Shown in pieces: positions 12,201 to 24,010 of a stretch of DNA of 64,000 nt. The position numbers and the translations under genes were made by a program. Within the stretch, counting starts at the first letter, position 1. Every line of letters starts with the position of its first letter. The notes beneath the pieces were generated by a model that saw only the letters and a list, made by a program, of their open reading frames with translations, was not told where the DNA came from and ran no database searches. Source of the DNA: Mya arenaria (lineage: Eukaryota > Mollusca > Bivalvia > Myida > Myidae); contig NC_069124.1 of the NCBI RefSeq assembly GCF_026914265.1, positions 15,149,088 to 15,213,087 of the forward strand. Direction: 5' to 3'.

Positions 12201-15200
12201 TAATTACATCATACTATAATAAAAGACGTGTCGGTTGTAAGTGTGTGAAATGACAATAACCGTCCACTTTGTCTAACCGTATAAGGTGATTCGGTCGTGA
12301 TGATGCCTGTTGTAGGTGTCGAGATAAAACTTGAGTCAGGGACATCGCCAAATTCGGGAATGGTAAAGGTTTCTGTTAGCGGTGAATGGGGCGTTATCTG
12401 CGATATGAACTGGACTAATATGGACGCCAGGGTAGCCTGTCGGCACTTGGGTTTTAAAGACGGTTATGCTGGTACCAAGGTTATCAAATCAATAGGAACA
12501 GGTACAATACTAACAAAATGGTTCTCTTTTAGAAGTGATTTTAATAATTCAGGCATGACTGTTTTTTTGTTCAAATCAGTTCTGTTTTGTTTTTAAATAG
12601 CATTTAATGATAATGTTTAAATCAATGAGTGACAATTTCAACAACTAGTATGTTTTAATTACGTATGTGACCAACATCTTAAATGGTGGTTTGATCTAAT
12701 ATGTGTGTTCAAAGTCTTGTTTTGTTAGGGCGTTTATGGTTGTACAACATTGATTGTACTGGGGTAGAGCAGTCTATATTCTCCTGCCCGGCACATTTCA
12801 ATGTTACGAACCAACAGTACAATGCTTACTGCATGCCGTACGTTTTCTGTTCAAAAAAAGGTACGGTCACTTTGGCATTTGTTCAAGTTAACGAAATGAA
12901 CTGTATGATATATTGCACAAGATAAGCTTACTACTGCATCTGTTTAGTTTGCTCAAAATTGAAGCTTACGATTAGAAAATGAGGGTCTGACAAAGAACCC
13001 CTAGTCTGGAACGTTCCGGTGCCTATAGATGAAGCAGAAGGATTGTGTATTTATACATTTTATATGTTTGGAAAATATACGAATTTGCGATTAAAAAACC
13101 CTTATTAACATGAATTCATTGATGTAAAAACATAATTCATTAATACGAATGTATATTTCTGAATTGTTGCAATATGCGTTTATATGAAATTATAATTAAT
13201 TATCAAAATGGTATAGTTGTTGCTACTTTCTTTTCACTCACATCACTATTATCGTTACCAGTTCGTCTCCAACCAAATGTGACATTTGGCGCAGTTCAAG
13301 TATGGGACAGGGATAACTATCACCTTGTGTGTGCGGAAGGTTTTGATGATCTTGCTGCACAAGCAGTGTGCCGATCTCTTGGGTTCGCCTACGGGACAAG
13401 CATATGCTGCTCCGCTTTCGGAAGGATGGAATACAGCATTATTTATAGCAATGTGAAATGTACTGGTATCGAGTCAGATTTACTCGAATGTGATTATGTT
13501 AAATACATTCCAAACTGTACAAGTGGACATTACGCCTCTGTAGCGTGCTCAAATAATCCTAAAAATGAAGGTATGTTGAACCTTTTTGGTCGTTCACACG
13601 TTTGATTTTTCAAACACATACAGTTTGTTACTTGAATGAATTTCTAAATTGTCACTCATATGTTTCTGTTTAGAAGCGACTGAAACAGTTCACAATTGTC
13701 TTCTTATCAAACGTCTGATAGAGTTTTAATCATGTTTGTTCGGAATGCGATGGTATGCAGTATTTCGTGTTAGTTGAATTGTTGATTACTCAATATGTAG
13801 TTGTCTTTACCTGTTTGTCATAAACAACTGAGTCTCAAAACATTCTTTACAGATTATGAATTAAAGATACATCCGTCTGGAAAAGTAACCACTAGACATT
13901 TTGATAATTCGGGCTTTATCTGCGCTAATGGTTTTGACGATAAAGAAGCGACAGTTATTTGCAAGGAGATGGAATATAAAGGTGGATCTGCGTACTTCCA
14001 TTCGAGGCATACGAGATATTCAACAGTCCCACTTCTAGGTGAATCAAGTATTTTACTATAATGTAATCCCGAATGAGGAGAACGGTTTCCGTTTCAAATA
14101 TATCTCATCATTGATGATTTACTGTTTAGATAAAACTCATTCTGTATGATCAAATGTTTCCAGTATAAAACAGAATAGAGTTAATATATCGATTTCAATA
14201 TTTTAGAAAAAAAAACACATTTCAAAATGTTTGTTTATTTCAATAATATTCTAGGAGTTCCATGGTTAGCAAATATTGGTTGCAAGGGAACCGAAAAGAA
14301 TCTAGGAAAATGTGGAAAAATCTATTGGGGCTCAGTTGGTTCTTGCGATAATAACAGAATACCTGCAGTTTACTGTTACAACAAATCGGGTACATACGTT
14401 TTTTGTTGTTGAGCTTAAGCTTAGTTTAGGTCATGCGTACCTAAGCATATGTCTAGCTTAGGCTGCTCTAGATTTTTTTACCAATGGTTCTTAACCTTAT
14501 TTCTGGATACGGGTATTTCAGCAAAAGTTAGGCTTCGGCTGCTCAATGTTAATATTTTATGCTACGAGTTTTTAACAGTTAAGGCTAAGCTAACTTAACA
14601 TTGTTCTAGGCTACTTTATTTAAGCTTAGTATAGACGGTTGTGTATTTAAGTTAGGCTTCCGTATTTCTAATTTTATTCTAGCTAACAGGTACTTATCAT
14701 AGGCTCACATTTAGCTATATTTATCTGATTGTTCATTATGGGAAAGAACGCTTGCATTTGGCTCTAAGTATTTGAGGCCACAGATATAAACGAGTTAAAG
14801 TGCATGCTTGTGTTGAAGCATGCCTCGTCTGCGGCCATCTCGATTTCTTGCATACTTTGAATATTTATTATGTTTATAGTAAAGTCAAAATCTGATCTTC
14901 ATGATCAATGCCAGTTCTAACCAGTAGTTTACTTTTATTTCACAGAATATCTACAGTTTATTGATACAACAAAACGCTTACTTAAGGATATTTAATGTTC
15001 CAATCATGGTGCTTTCTTGTCTTGCTTATCATCATAATTTTACCTTTGTTATCTGCTTTTATTTCCTTTGCATTCTACACAACATAATTCCTCCAGTTTA
15101 CTGTTACAACCAGACGGGTACAAGGGTGTTAATTTTACATTTGCAAACACTTATATGTAACAATAATGGAAATCATCGAATAATCTTTCATAGTGTTTCA

Positions 15201-15704
15201 TGATAACTACGTTTTAATTTATTTCCTTTAAATACAGGTTTTGCTTTCGCGCTAGTAAATGGAACAGATAAAGGGAATGGGCTTGTTGAGTTCACCCTAG
15301 ATGATAAAAAAGGCGCAATATGCCTTCGCCATAGCCGTATACAAGAACGACAAAAGATTGCAGCGATACTATGTAAACAACTTGGATATGGAGATGGCAG
15401 CCTGCTTTTGAATGGTACTGATGTTGATAATGAAGTCGCTTTAATGCAACAATTTCCTGGAAAGTTGGAAATGTTTATAACCAATGTAAAGTGTAACGGA
15501 AATGAGAGCAGCCTAGCGGAGTGCACGTTTAGGATTTTAGAAGACTGGTCATCGTTCACTGAGGACTGGATACGGATAACTACTAATGACTGTACCGACG
15601 CGGGTTGTATGAGAGCACGTATGTACTACCGAGTGCATGCGATGGAACAAGAACTCTCATGTTGGGGAGGAAAACGACGTCTCGCTGTCAGATGCTTCAT
15701 TTAA
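3284..15704 (+). CDS. Secreted protein with eight SRCR domains (gene A)
   Basis: Fifteen exons with GT/AG borders and matching phases: 3284-3374, 5560-5690, 5876-6041, 6287-6449, 8096-8247, 9432-9611, 9781-9996, 10269-10433, 11309-11464, 12316-12501, 12729-12860, 13262-13570, 13853-14038, 14255-14389, 15238-15704. The sum is 2835 nt, 944 residues. Exon 1 encodes a signal peptide (MIFQNVLAS, then a hydrophobic core). SRCR modules lie at about residues 31-129, 130-234, 235-366, 367-473, 474-579, 580-682, 683-789 and 790-944. Modules 6 and 8 are single exons; the others are split in two. Modules 1, 2, 5 and 7 keep six cysteines (group A pattern), while 6 and 8 have eight. Module 4 keeps only four, and module 3 lacks the first cysteine. 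There is no transmembrane segment or anchor signal, so secretion is inferred. SRCR proteins bind protein or microbial ligands; the specific role here is unknown. The start is set by homology with gene B. The paralogue is at 29339-40435. Confidence 0.88.
3420..5170 (+). repeat. Degenerate minisatellite in intron 1 of gene A
   Basis: Units of about 55-60 bp carry GGGCAGTCCGGTTAGAACTA, ACAACCATTATATTATATATC and AGTCCATGTTGTATATCA (each quoted in part). The units between about 4010 and 4380 are best kept; flanking ones are decayed. Traces of the same units (reverse-complemented, such as AAACCGGACTG-like words) occur in intron 1 of gene B (about 40030-40330) and in copy C (about 43700-44330), so the repeat seed predates the duplications. 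The small LTR element at 4459 sits within it. Confidence 0.65.
4459..4839 (-). mobile_element. TRIM-like miniature LTR element with tRNA-like LTRs
   Basis: Two direct terminal copies (4459-4567 and 4698-4839) both begin TGTCAC and end GTGACA and flank about 130 bp. Read on the minus strand, the sequence next to the first LTR (GTCGCCCAACAAGGGACC) resembles a primer binding site, and that before the second (TTTGCGGGGAAG) resembles a polypurine tract. Each LTR contains tRNA-like sequence on the minus strand (TAGCTCAGTCGGTAGAGC; the higher-coordinate copy also has GGGTTCGAGCCCC, a B-box-like word). The element is non-coding and is a fossil insertion in intron 1 of gene A. Gene B lacks it at the same place, so it is probably younger than the duplication. 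The alternative is two tandem tRNA-derived SINE pieces. No clear target duplication was seen. Confidence 0.5.
8470..8830 (+). repeat. Degenerate tandem repeat in intron 5 of gene A
   Basis: Words such as TTTCGTCCACTGTGTACT, TTTTCGTCCATAGTGTA and TTCCGTCCAGGGTGTACT recur at about 35-45 bp spacing. Reverse-complement traces remain in intron 5 of gene B near 38080-38160 (TACACTGTGGAGGAAAAGTAA), so the array predates the duplication. Confidence 0.6.
10650..11157 (+). mobile_element. Interspersed repeat family X, copy 1, with a large hairpin
   Basis: The copy starts near TTTACACCTCAACTTCCATT and ends near CGCAATTCATTCCTTAAATG. Two more copies lie at 20755-21395 (inverted) and 25008-25515. The shared core includes AAGTGATTTCAAGTGGTT and TCTATTTACAGAATGGGTAAG. 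The right half (about 10998-11150) is a near-perfect palindrome with arms of about 58 bp and a small inner hairpin (GTGGAGT...ACTCCAC) at its centre. No coding capacity was seen. It sits in intron 8 of gene A and is absent from the 313-bp intron 8 of gene B. Confidence 0.65.
14410..14720. repeat. TTAGGCT-rich degenerate stretch in intron 14 of gene A
   Basis: Words such as AAGCTTAGTTTAGG, CTAGCTTAGGCTGC and AGTTAGGCTT recur. The same kind of sequence lies in intron 14 of gene B (about 30050-30260, complementary words such as AAGCTTAGCCTAAGCTT), so it was present before duplication. Confidence 0.5.
14942..15130 (+). pseudogene. Two relics of the 3' end of exon 14 in gene A
   Basis: AGAATATCTACAGTTTATTG at about 14944 and CCTCCAGTTTACTGTTACAA at about 15092 both match the end of exon 14 (AGAATACCTGCAGTTTACTG). 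The first relic is followed by CTTACTTAAG, which matches the exon 14/intron 14 junction of gene B (GGTACTTAAG). The second still has a donor-like GGGTAC. Neither has the first half of the exon, and the phase-consistent protein does not need them, so I read them as decayed partial tandem duplications. Confidence 0.55.
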
Positions 15705-15836
15705 TTCCATGTTTTGTGCTTTTTAAAAATTCGACAGAATAGCACTCGTTTGATTATTTTTCTAGTATTTTTCAGAATACTCTCCATGCCTGGAACTCCT
15801 AGGACCATGTGTCATTAAAATACGATTGTGCACTAG

Positions 15837-15892
15837 AATAAAAAAATGCAAAAAACTAAACATGTTAAGAGTTTGCAATCAACAGGAATAAA
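15837..15892 (+). terminator. Candidate polyadenylation signals of gene A
   Basis: AATAAA occurs at 15837-15842 and again at 15887-15892, 133 and 183 bp after the stop codon. These are plausible 3' end signals; no transcript evidence was available. Confidence 0.45.
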
Positions 15893-17169
15893 AGTATAGT
15901 TTTACATACAATTAGAGTTGATCTACAGTGATTTAAGTTTCTGCACGCATGTAGACTACTTACTCAAGGGTTCAATAAACGAATGGTTTAAGAAATGCCC
16001 AATAAATACCGCTTGGTTTATTTTACGAATACAATTGAATAATACCAAACCTCGATCGAAATGCCTTACTCTCAGTAAATATCAAATCATATTCAATGGC
16101 GCACTGGTCAATAATTGTATAATGTGAGAGGCGAGTATCTAAAAGGATGGTGCACATATTCATACAACTATATAGACCGTTTATATCTAATGACACACAT
16201 TTGAATATTGTAATTTATGTTGTATATTGGGTTTTAGGAATATAATCAAAACAACGACTTAAAGTATTAGAGGCATTTATTGTTTTCGATTTGGCCTAAT
16301 ATATATATTGACAATTTGTTTAATTGAGTTGTCATTTTCCATATAATGACTGTATCAAATTGTACTCGTCATTGCCAGAATATATTTCGATCAAAGATTG
16401 CTTGGCCTGAAATTAGGTTCTTTTGTGTCGTCTGAAGAATGAATCAGACGGAAATGTTTTCTATTGTTATTCTGACCTCAGAGGAGACATGAACATTGCA
16501 CATCTGGAATATTTCTTCACAGACAATCATGTGGAATTTTTCCCAGTAAACCTAGTTATTTGATAATAATTACAAACAAAAACAAAATGAATGAAACCAC
16601 GCTATGTTTGCAGTTGTGTACCTGGGCTATAGGGATGATTTGAATATAGGAAAATAGTATCCTTGTTTATGTTATGTTAATATGTCACTACAATGCTTTC
16701 ATTTAACATTTTAGTCACACCCAAGACCCATTTGCATATTAATCTTATTTATTATAGTTCATTGTTTTAATCAGAAAATTAACTAATTATTGCTCAATCT
16801 TTTTTTTTTAATTGAAGTATTCTCTAACTTCCAGTGACACTCGTAAGAAGGATTTTTGACATGTCAACAATTTTTCTCTCCTTTTACGGATAATTGAGTA
16901 AGGACTCGTAAGAAAAATTTATTGCTATCTCGCTGAATTATTATGAGATCTTACACTGAATAAACTATACTATAATTTTACATACTATAAAAATAATTAT
17001 CCTCTTAAGTTTTAACTTATATACATAAAAATCATAAAATAATGTTGACGACAGTACTAATGCCATCTAGAGCACGGCTAAAAGGTTATCAAGAAATGGT
17101 TATAATATATATGTGTATGATTTGTAAGTGCAAAGCACATATTCACATAACGCTGTGTCTTACAACAGC

Positions 17170-17275
17170 CAGAAGACGGTCCTTTCCCTGCGACCTGTTC
17201 CATAACATCATCAAGGCGAGAACTTATCTCAGACATTAACACCTCTTGTTCCAGGCTGACATGCAAACCAGACAT
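17170..17275 (-). CDS. Possible short first exon, unassigned
   Basis: On the minus strand a methionine at about 17275 opens a frame starting MSGLHVSLEQEVLM with regular hydrophobic spacing (coiled-coil-like). It runs into a good donor (GTAAGACA) at about 17166. No second exon with matching phase was found downstream and no family is recognised. It may be a chance frame or a relic. Confidence 0.15.
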
Positions 17276-18342
17276 TGTAAAAGGTATCATAGTAAAACTG
17301 TAACATGTTTAAGTTCTTAAATGTGAATTTTGGATGTCTGGGTGTTTGGATGTTACTTTTGTATTATCTTAAAGGGTTTTATGTCTAAAAGAAGAATATG
17401 TAAAAAAAAGAATATCCTCATGCAGACAGGCTGTTGTGGTCTTGTTACTAGGTTATATAGTTAATAAGTGGGATTTCAGTATGGACTACGATATATATAC
17501 GAAAACAGGTATGGGGTCGCCATGCAAAAAATGAATCTTTAATTTAATTTATCTAAATGAATCTGCGTAATGAGTATGAGCACAATACCAATGATACCCC
17601 GCACTTTTTTAAAACAGGTTGACCTTTATATTATATTCCTTTATTATAACCGCAACCCTCATAATTGAAAATGTCCGCTCACAATTATGCGCCCCTGTAC
17701 ATATTAAAATAATCGATTTGTTGGCGCCGTACCTTTTGAAAGTTAACCAAATACAACAATGTTCAGTAGTTTCTAATTATTTTTTTCCAAACGAAAAAGA
17801 GTGAAAAAAGAGGAGGGGGTGTTAACCATACCAATGGTCAAGGCTTCCTGAAACTCTCCGTTTTGTGCCTATAATGATATATATTATTTCCACTTTTTTC
17901 TAGTATTTGTATCAATGATTGGTTGGGGGTGATTTTGTTAATCTGCAAAGTGTATGAGTGTGTGTAGAGACATTTGCAATAAAAACAGTTTGATTATACA
18001 TCTATGTCAGATAAATAAACATGCATCTGTTACGAGGGAAATTGTGTGATGTTTGATTACTAAAATATCAAAGAAGGACTAATTTTGTTTGCTGAAATTG
18101 AAAAGTCACTATTATTCAAGCGTTCTTTTACGCATTTTATACTGGATGATCTCAATCAATATGTCCGTAGGTGACGTAACTATCATAGTGCACCTTTATG
18201 TTATACATTTGACTCGAATAATACGAAACAAATTTCAACACGCTTCCCGCCTTCTTTTTAGTTTCAATTTAATAATCAGCCATGTTTGTAGTTGATAGGT
18301 GCCATGGTGTCGGTCAGCACCAGCAGCATCCATTTTAGGTCA

Positions 18343-18650
18343 TTAACTCGCACGCAGCCAATCTGTCACACAGACATAGTGATGCATGGCAATAGAAGAT
18401 ACTCTCGCGAATAAAATAAACCTGGAAGGAAAAGTGTGCCCGGTATGTACATGGAACCCATGACCACCATTATACCAGCACTTTTCCCCAACCAACCAAG
18501 TATCCGCCGGCCGGTCCAAACCCGTATCCACAAACACTACAATGTCCATATCTTTAGTTAAAATATCCCTCACAAGACACGGTGTTTGTTTCCGGGAGGG
18601 GGCACCCCCGACCGAACATTCCCCGTAATGTATTTATGTATATTTCACTA
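18343..18650 (-). CDS. Coding-looking fragment of unknown family
   Basis: A minus-strand frame stays open for about 100 codons and is richer in GC than its surroundings. It includes DIVVFVDTGLDRPADTW and EKCWYNGGHGFHVHTGHTF and ends at a stop at 18343. I recognise no family. It could be a piece of a mobile element or a relic gene. No start codon or splice context makes it a complete gene. Confidence 0.2.
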
Positions 18651-19144
18651 GCTCAGGGTCAGTGTTGTCTATGATCACACAGTTTTAACCTTTTATTTTT
18701 TAAGGCAGACTGTGTGGGATGTTTATAGTTTCTAATAATGACTGCATCATTTCTTTGAAAAGTTTTTGCATTAGGTGCTCTGAATTGTTTCCCTCCGTCT
18801 GCAGATAGAGTTGGGATCTATAATCATAGAAGTACTTGGGGTTTACCTATACGTTTATTATTATTTCTTTTATTGATAAGTTTCCTCAAGTTAATGCATA
18901 CTTTGATAAAATTTACCTTTTACGTTCCATCTTTATTAAGGATTGTCGGGATAAGAGTGAGGTTTGTGCACATAAACTGGTTTAACCCCCCAATAAATTT
19001 ATATTTTACTTACCGTTCCAACGTGGTACCCAACAATTCTTGATAAACATACCTATTTTTTATAAAGTATATGTATGCACTGTGCTGTTTGTGGACTTTT
19101 GCGCTGTTCTTCTATGTTTCCTGTTTGTGATTTTGTGTTCTATG

Positions 19145-19240
19145 TCTTTGGCGTTTGCCCAGTGCCACTAAACCGGGTTTATGTTTTAACTTTTTGCTAC
19201 TGAGCTTGTTTCTGTAGCTTTGTGCAGAAATATTACATGA
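19145..19240 (+). repeat. Short interspersed repeat R1, copy 1
   Basis: GCGTTTGCCCAGTGCCACTA followed by AACCGGGTTTATG and TTTTTGCTACTGAGC. Related copies are at 46275-46360 (inside a minisatellite) and, in part, at 44150-44211. Family and mechanism are unknown. Confidence 0.55.
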
Positions 19241-20222
19241 CAGGAAAGAAATGCCTGCCAAACAATATTCATTTTTTTATTTATTGGTTGACTATTTGTT
19301 TGAGCCACATTAAGTCAATCTCCCATAAACTCTGTCACTACCTCAGTCAAAGTGATTTTTAAATAATTAGAACACACTAAATATCATGCCCATCTTAACT
19401 GTCAAACTGAGAGTATATATAACAACATAATCATACAGCACCTTTTCCGTGACTTACTCTGCTAAGTGTTGACAAAGGTCAAAATTATATCTGTAATCAA
19501 GAACAAATGCATATTAAATAGTGTCCGAAATGTATTCCAAAATCCAACAATGCCTGCCGAAGAAGCCTAAATACTCACCACCGTGTGTATGCATATTTTT
19601 TTGAAAAAAATAATTCAAAGTATTTTTCTCCCAAAACTTAAAGGGTCATAATTTCTCTGTGCGTTATTTGCCCACACTGTTCGTATTTTTTTTATAAGTA
19701 TACTTTGAAATATGTTGATAATTTGTTTTGCATGTAATTTTCTTCTTTTTCCATGTTAATATTTTTACGAAAAGTGCCTAATTAACGATGACGAAAACTA
19801 TCGAATGCAGTCTCATCACGCCCTGATGAGATTTTGGTATCCGGCATTCATGCGCTCTATATGATTTATTGACCGAATAATAGTGGTTTCATTCCATTCA
19901 CGCATTTTTATGCTAACGGTGATTGCACTTTCAAAAGAAAGTAAGGCTAATTGTAAACGTGTATACATATAGCCTTAATAAGGGTCGGCCGATAAAATGA
20001 CTTCCATTCATAACGACGCACCGTATTTTACAAGTAAGTCAAAAGCTAAACAATTCACCTATTAAGAGGCTTACCCTACTGCACTTTTACAATTAATAAG
20101 TATTCACAACGACCATCCACATTATGATATGCAAACTGGTGTGCAGAATATAAATTGTAACTCTATTGTATTGCATTACTGTTTTAAACATAGGCGATAG
20201 AACTGAATTAAACATTTAAACC

Positions 20223-23200
20223 ATGGAACAAGTAATCGAGAATCCACCCCGAATTGTTTTTGAGTTAATGGTTTATGAAGGGGTTGAACTCTTTAAATGT
20301 GACATGGAACGAATTTAACACATCGAGATTTTTGACGACGATGTCTTTGTTTGCTCCTTTCCGAGATCAGGTAAGAATGGATGTTAAATTGTTTGTAATC
20401 GTTGCTTCGAACGCTTATAAGTGTTTGTTCCCACGATTCCCGTTCATTGGTTCTACAGATAGATACTCACGTTTTCCAGTAAAACAAATCAAAATTTCAA
20501 AGAGGACTATTTATTTCATTGATTGGTATCCATAAATTGAGACACAAAGAACAATATCAGTTTGAAAATAACAAAGAATGTATAAATGCGATACAATTTG
20601 ACTAGGGACAACATTAACACAAGAAATGTCGTATTTGATACAAACATTGGATTTCGACACTGCATTGTCGACATATCTGAACGACAGAGTCCCTTGGATT
20701 GACGGGGAGCATAAACACGTTCCAACATTTCGAAGTATGTTTCCCTAGTTTGTATTTAAGAAATGAATTGCGGGATTGATTTCATTATCGGGGTATAAAT
20801 GAAATATGGGTAAAAGTACGATAGGACCTCCAAAGTACGCGTGGAGTCCGAAACGCGTGGATTCCTTCGGACTCCATACACTTTGACCAGCCAAATTGCG
20901 TTCATATCCCCGATTATGACATCAATCCCGAAATACATTACTTATATGTACACCAATAGTGCATCATTTCATTCAAGAATTGTTGAAAAAAATACTTCAT
21001 TTCATTTAAGAAAAACTTTCTGTTATCGTAACTTACCCATTCTGTAAATAGAACGACCCGACTGCAATCAGAAACGTTTAATCAAATGACGTCACGATAA
21101 CGCGGGAAAAGATCAACCACTTGAAATCACTTTTAAACGTAAAGTTGAATCACTTATAGCAACGATACATTTGATAATCATTATTTAACACTTTCTAAAA
21201 TGTTTATTTATATTTTACGACACCTGCTGAAACAATACAAACATAAACAAGATAAAAAAATCCGTGTATATTGTTATGCGATGAATTGCGATCCGAACAT
21301 ATCCGAAGATGATGCGTTTATCGATTGATAAACACAATTCCCCAAAGGCAGTTCATTTAAGGAATGGAAGTTGAGGTGTAAATATTGCAATTTGTAATCC
21401 AATAAATCATCATCTATGCGATCTCTGGTAAACTACTAACACTAGATATTAACTAATGTATGCCTTTCCGTATACATATCACCACGATGTTGTGTATTCA
21501 TACTGGATGTTATGATTGTTGTTTCTGTTGCCGTATTTTTTTTTTCAAAACTGCATTGCCTTTTCAATCATTTCAGTTTTGCATGAATCTTTTGACTTCA
21601 AGTTTATATGTTTATTTATTTAGAAAATGTACATTTAAACACATTGTAGGTGTTGATGCCGTTGAAGAGCTAAAACGACCACGAACTGTTAAATGCTTCT
21701 TCCATATGATTTCCTTCCAAATCAGCTCACAGATGGGAAAGGGAAGGTTAAAGTTTTATAATTGTCTTTAATGTATCTAAAATAACATTGTTCACTCTGA
21801 GCGAGCAGTTTTTGACGAAGACGAAATTAACAACAACAAACAAGGTTTGCAAAAATTTAAAAATCTAAACTTAGTCTCGGACTCGGTAACTCAAGGTTTT
21901 AGAATGCAAAAAGACACGTTTGCACCCACACACTTTATTTTTCTAGATCAGTGTAATACGAGTGAGTGTGCATTTTGTTTGTCTTGTGGCGTTATGTTTT
22001 CTCTTTAAATGTTTGGCTAGCCTACATTTGTATTGATTTAAGAGGTATTTTGATTAACGTTTATGCAACTCAGCTTGTCCCTGTAGGTTAAATAAGTTTA
22101 TTGCAATGCAACTCATTTCACTTTTCGCGGTCTGCTTGTAGACGAAAATGTACATATAGCATTGCTGCAAGGTATAATGTGTGTAGGTGCAGTTTGGCGT
22201 CAACGCTCTAAACAAGGTCCATATTTGTATGTTAGACTAATGGGCTTGTCCTGGTAATTGTCATTGTATTACTGGCTCTAATATAAGACTTGTAAAAATA
22301 GATCACGTAAAAGCCAATACAATGTCAGCTGTAACATTTCGTTGATCGTCTTCACCCTACCAGTTTGAAACTGAGGATAATGACGCGTTGAACCGCTCCA
22401 CAAGCAGAGTTTTATTCAACATAATGCAAAGTAACTTCTAACAATTATCTTGGATGTTTGGTACCTTATTTGTATCAGCATTTACACCCTGTTTACATTG
22501 TATAATACGCCCAGAAATTACTCTGTTTCTATTTCTAAAATGAAATGGTTTCATTGTAGATTGTTTATACTTCTCGCAACCCGAAGGACGTTGTCCAGTC
22601 TTTTTTATAGCCTCATGATGTGCTATGACCAGCTTGACGAAGTTTTTGAAAAATACGTTGATGATTTTTCACATGGCAAAGGTATTATAATTTCTTTAGC
22701 TTCATTTTAAATAGTTGCTTAATTATTCTCGTTGATGTTATGAACGTTCATCCGATCGGCAATGTGTTTTGGTATCATATATCTCTTTGCAGCAAAATAA
22801 TGTTGGATTCGTCGTTTTAACATTTAATTGCTGTACAAAATAATCAAAATCTCATTCATATAAAAAAAATCACGGAAATCACTGTATATTTTGGTTGCTA
22901 GACTTGTCTATATAGTTAAAATAGCATTACATTAGATAATTTATATACCATGCAGACACGCAATTCTACAATTCCAGTTCAGTACGGTTCGTGGGCTGAT
23001 CATGTCCTTGGTTATTGGAAGAAGCGTGATTGTGGAAACCTTCTGTTCACTAAATTCTTATTATTTTGTATTGTATGGACTAAGAAGCAATTTTTAAAAA
23101 AATAAAAATGACATTGTGTAAACAGAAACTTTTGTACAAGCAAGGAGAAAATTTTGATAAATGATGTTTGGACCCACAAATTGAATTATACCAATGAATC

Positions 23201-24010
23201 TGATAGACCTATGTAACAAAATAAGCATATTTTTGTATATGATATTTAAGTTCAATGTGTAAAAGGGACTCGTTTACCTTTCACACGGTCAGACATCTGC
23301 AAGAAAATCGTGCGAAAATTGAACAAAATGTGAACTAGGATAAAAAAATCCGAAAAAAATCAAACTCTTATAATTATTAAATGTGCGGAAAATGCCTTAT
23401 CATTGTCTTGCCGTAAAACGTTCGTCACGAAATTTAACAAGAAGCTATTAAAGTCATCGGATTTAGAAAAAAGGTCGGCATTAATGAGTATCTGTAAGGC
23501 GCTGTTCTCGTGTTTATTCGTTAATATAAATGAAATAGCAATGGTTAAACAATCATTGACAACAACAACATCAAATAAGTGAGCGTGTTCATTCAAACGA
23601 AAACATAAAGACCAAAATGTTAATAATAAAACACTTTGTTATAGTACTTGAACATTTAGGAAAAAACTCCATGAATGGGTTTGTATATTTTACTGTAGGA
23701 TTCTCTCGGAAGATGGCGACACATAGATCAGAATATTTGGTCCGTGTCGTTTTTCCAAGGGCTTGTTAATTTAGTTAATGCATGCTTTATACGGTTTGTA
23801 TTTTACATTTTGACAATTTCTATTTCAGGATTTTATAAGGCAGTGCAAAATATTGCAGTCTTTGTAGGCAAGTCCCTAACGAAAGATGATGTCACAAAGA
23901 TCAGTGAGCACTGTCACATAAGCCAAATGAGGCAAAACCCGACAACAAATGGAGAATATTTTTCCAAGTACATGCACACAGGGACGGCGTTGGAAAATTC
24001 ATCAACAAAG
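20223..24010 (+). pseudogene. Cytosolic sulfotransferase pseudogene
   Basis: Six sulfotransferase exons in order: 20223-20370 (start MEQVIENPPR, ends DDDVFVCSFPRSG, the PAPS-binding loop), 20606-20734 (TTLTQEMSYLIQTLDF), 21650-21746 (KRPRTVKC), 22560-22681 (IVYTSRNPKDVVQS, the 3'-phosphate-binding motif), 22978 to about 23060 (VQYGSWADHVLGYWKKRD) and 23829-24010 (AVQNIAVFVGKSL). The family transfers sulfate from PAPS to small acceptors in the cytosol. The copy is dead: an in-frame TAA at 20316-20318, an extra T in the T-run after CAGTC in exon 4, a phase mismatch between exons 3 and 4, a decayed end of exon 5, and no last exon found. The first two exons and exon 6 are otherwise well kept, so inactivation looks fairly recent. 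Confidence 0.8.
20755..21395 (-). mobile_element. Repeat family X, copy 2 (inverted)
   Basis: Reverse-complement copy of the family at 10650-11157. It keeps ATTGCGGGATTGATTTCATT, CGCGTGGAGTCC, AACCACTTGAAATCACTT and CATTCCTTAAATGAACTGCC (reverse-complement). The palindromic half at 20757-20940 is more diverged than in copy 1. It lies in intron 2 of the sulfotransferase pseudogene, so it may have inserted after the gene died. Confidence 0.6.

Larger units (their letters stand above)
15893..20222. other. Intergenic stretch between SRCR gene A and the sulfotransferase relic
   Basis: Mostly AT-rich. It contains a short interspersed repeat at about 19145-19240 and two coding-looking but unassigned minus-strand frames (17170-17275 and 18343-18650), described separately. 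Nothing else was recognised. Confidence 0.4.

Noticed and set aside
15188-15559. 123-codon minus-strand frame
   Set aside because: It is the antisense shadow of SRCR exon 15, which is supported by homology with gene B.
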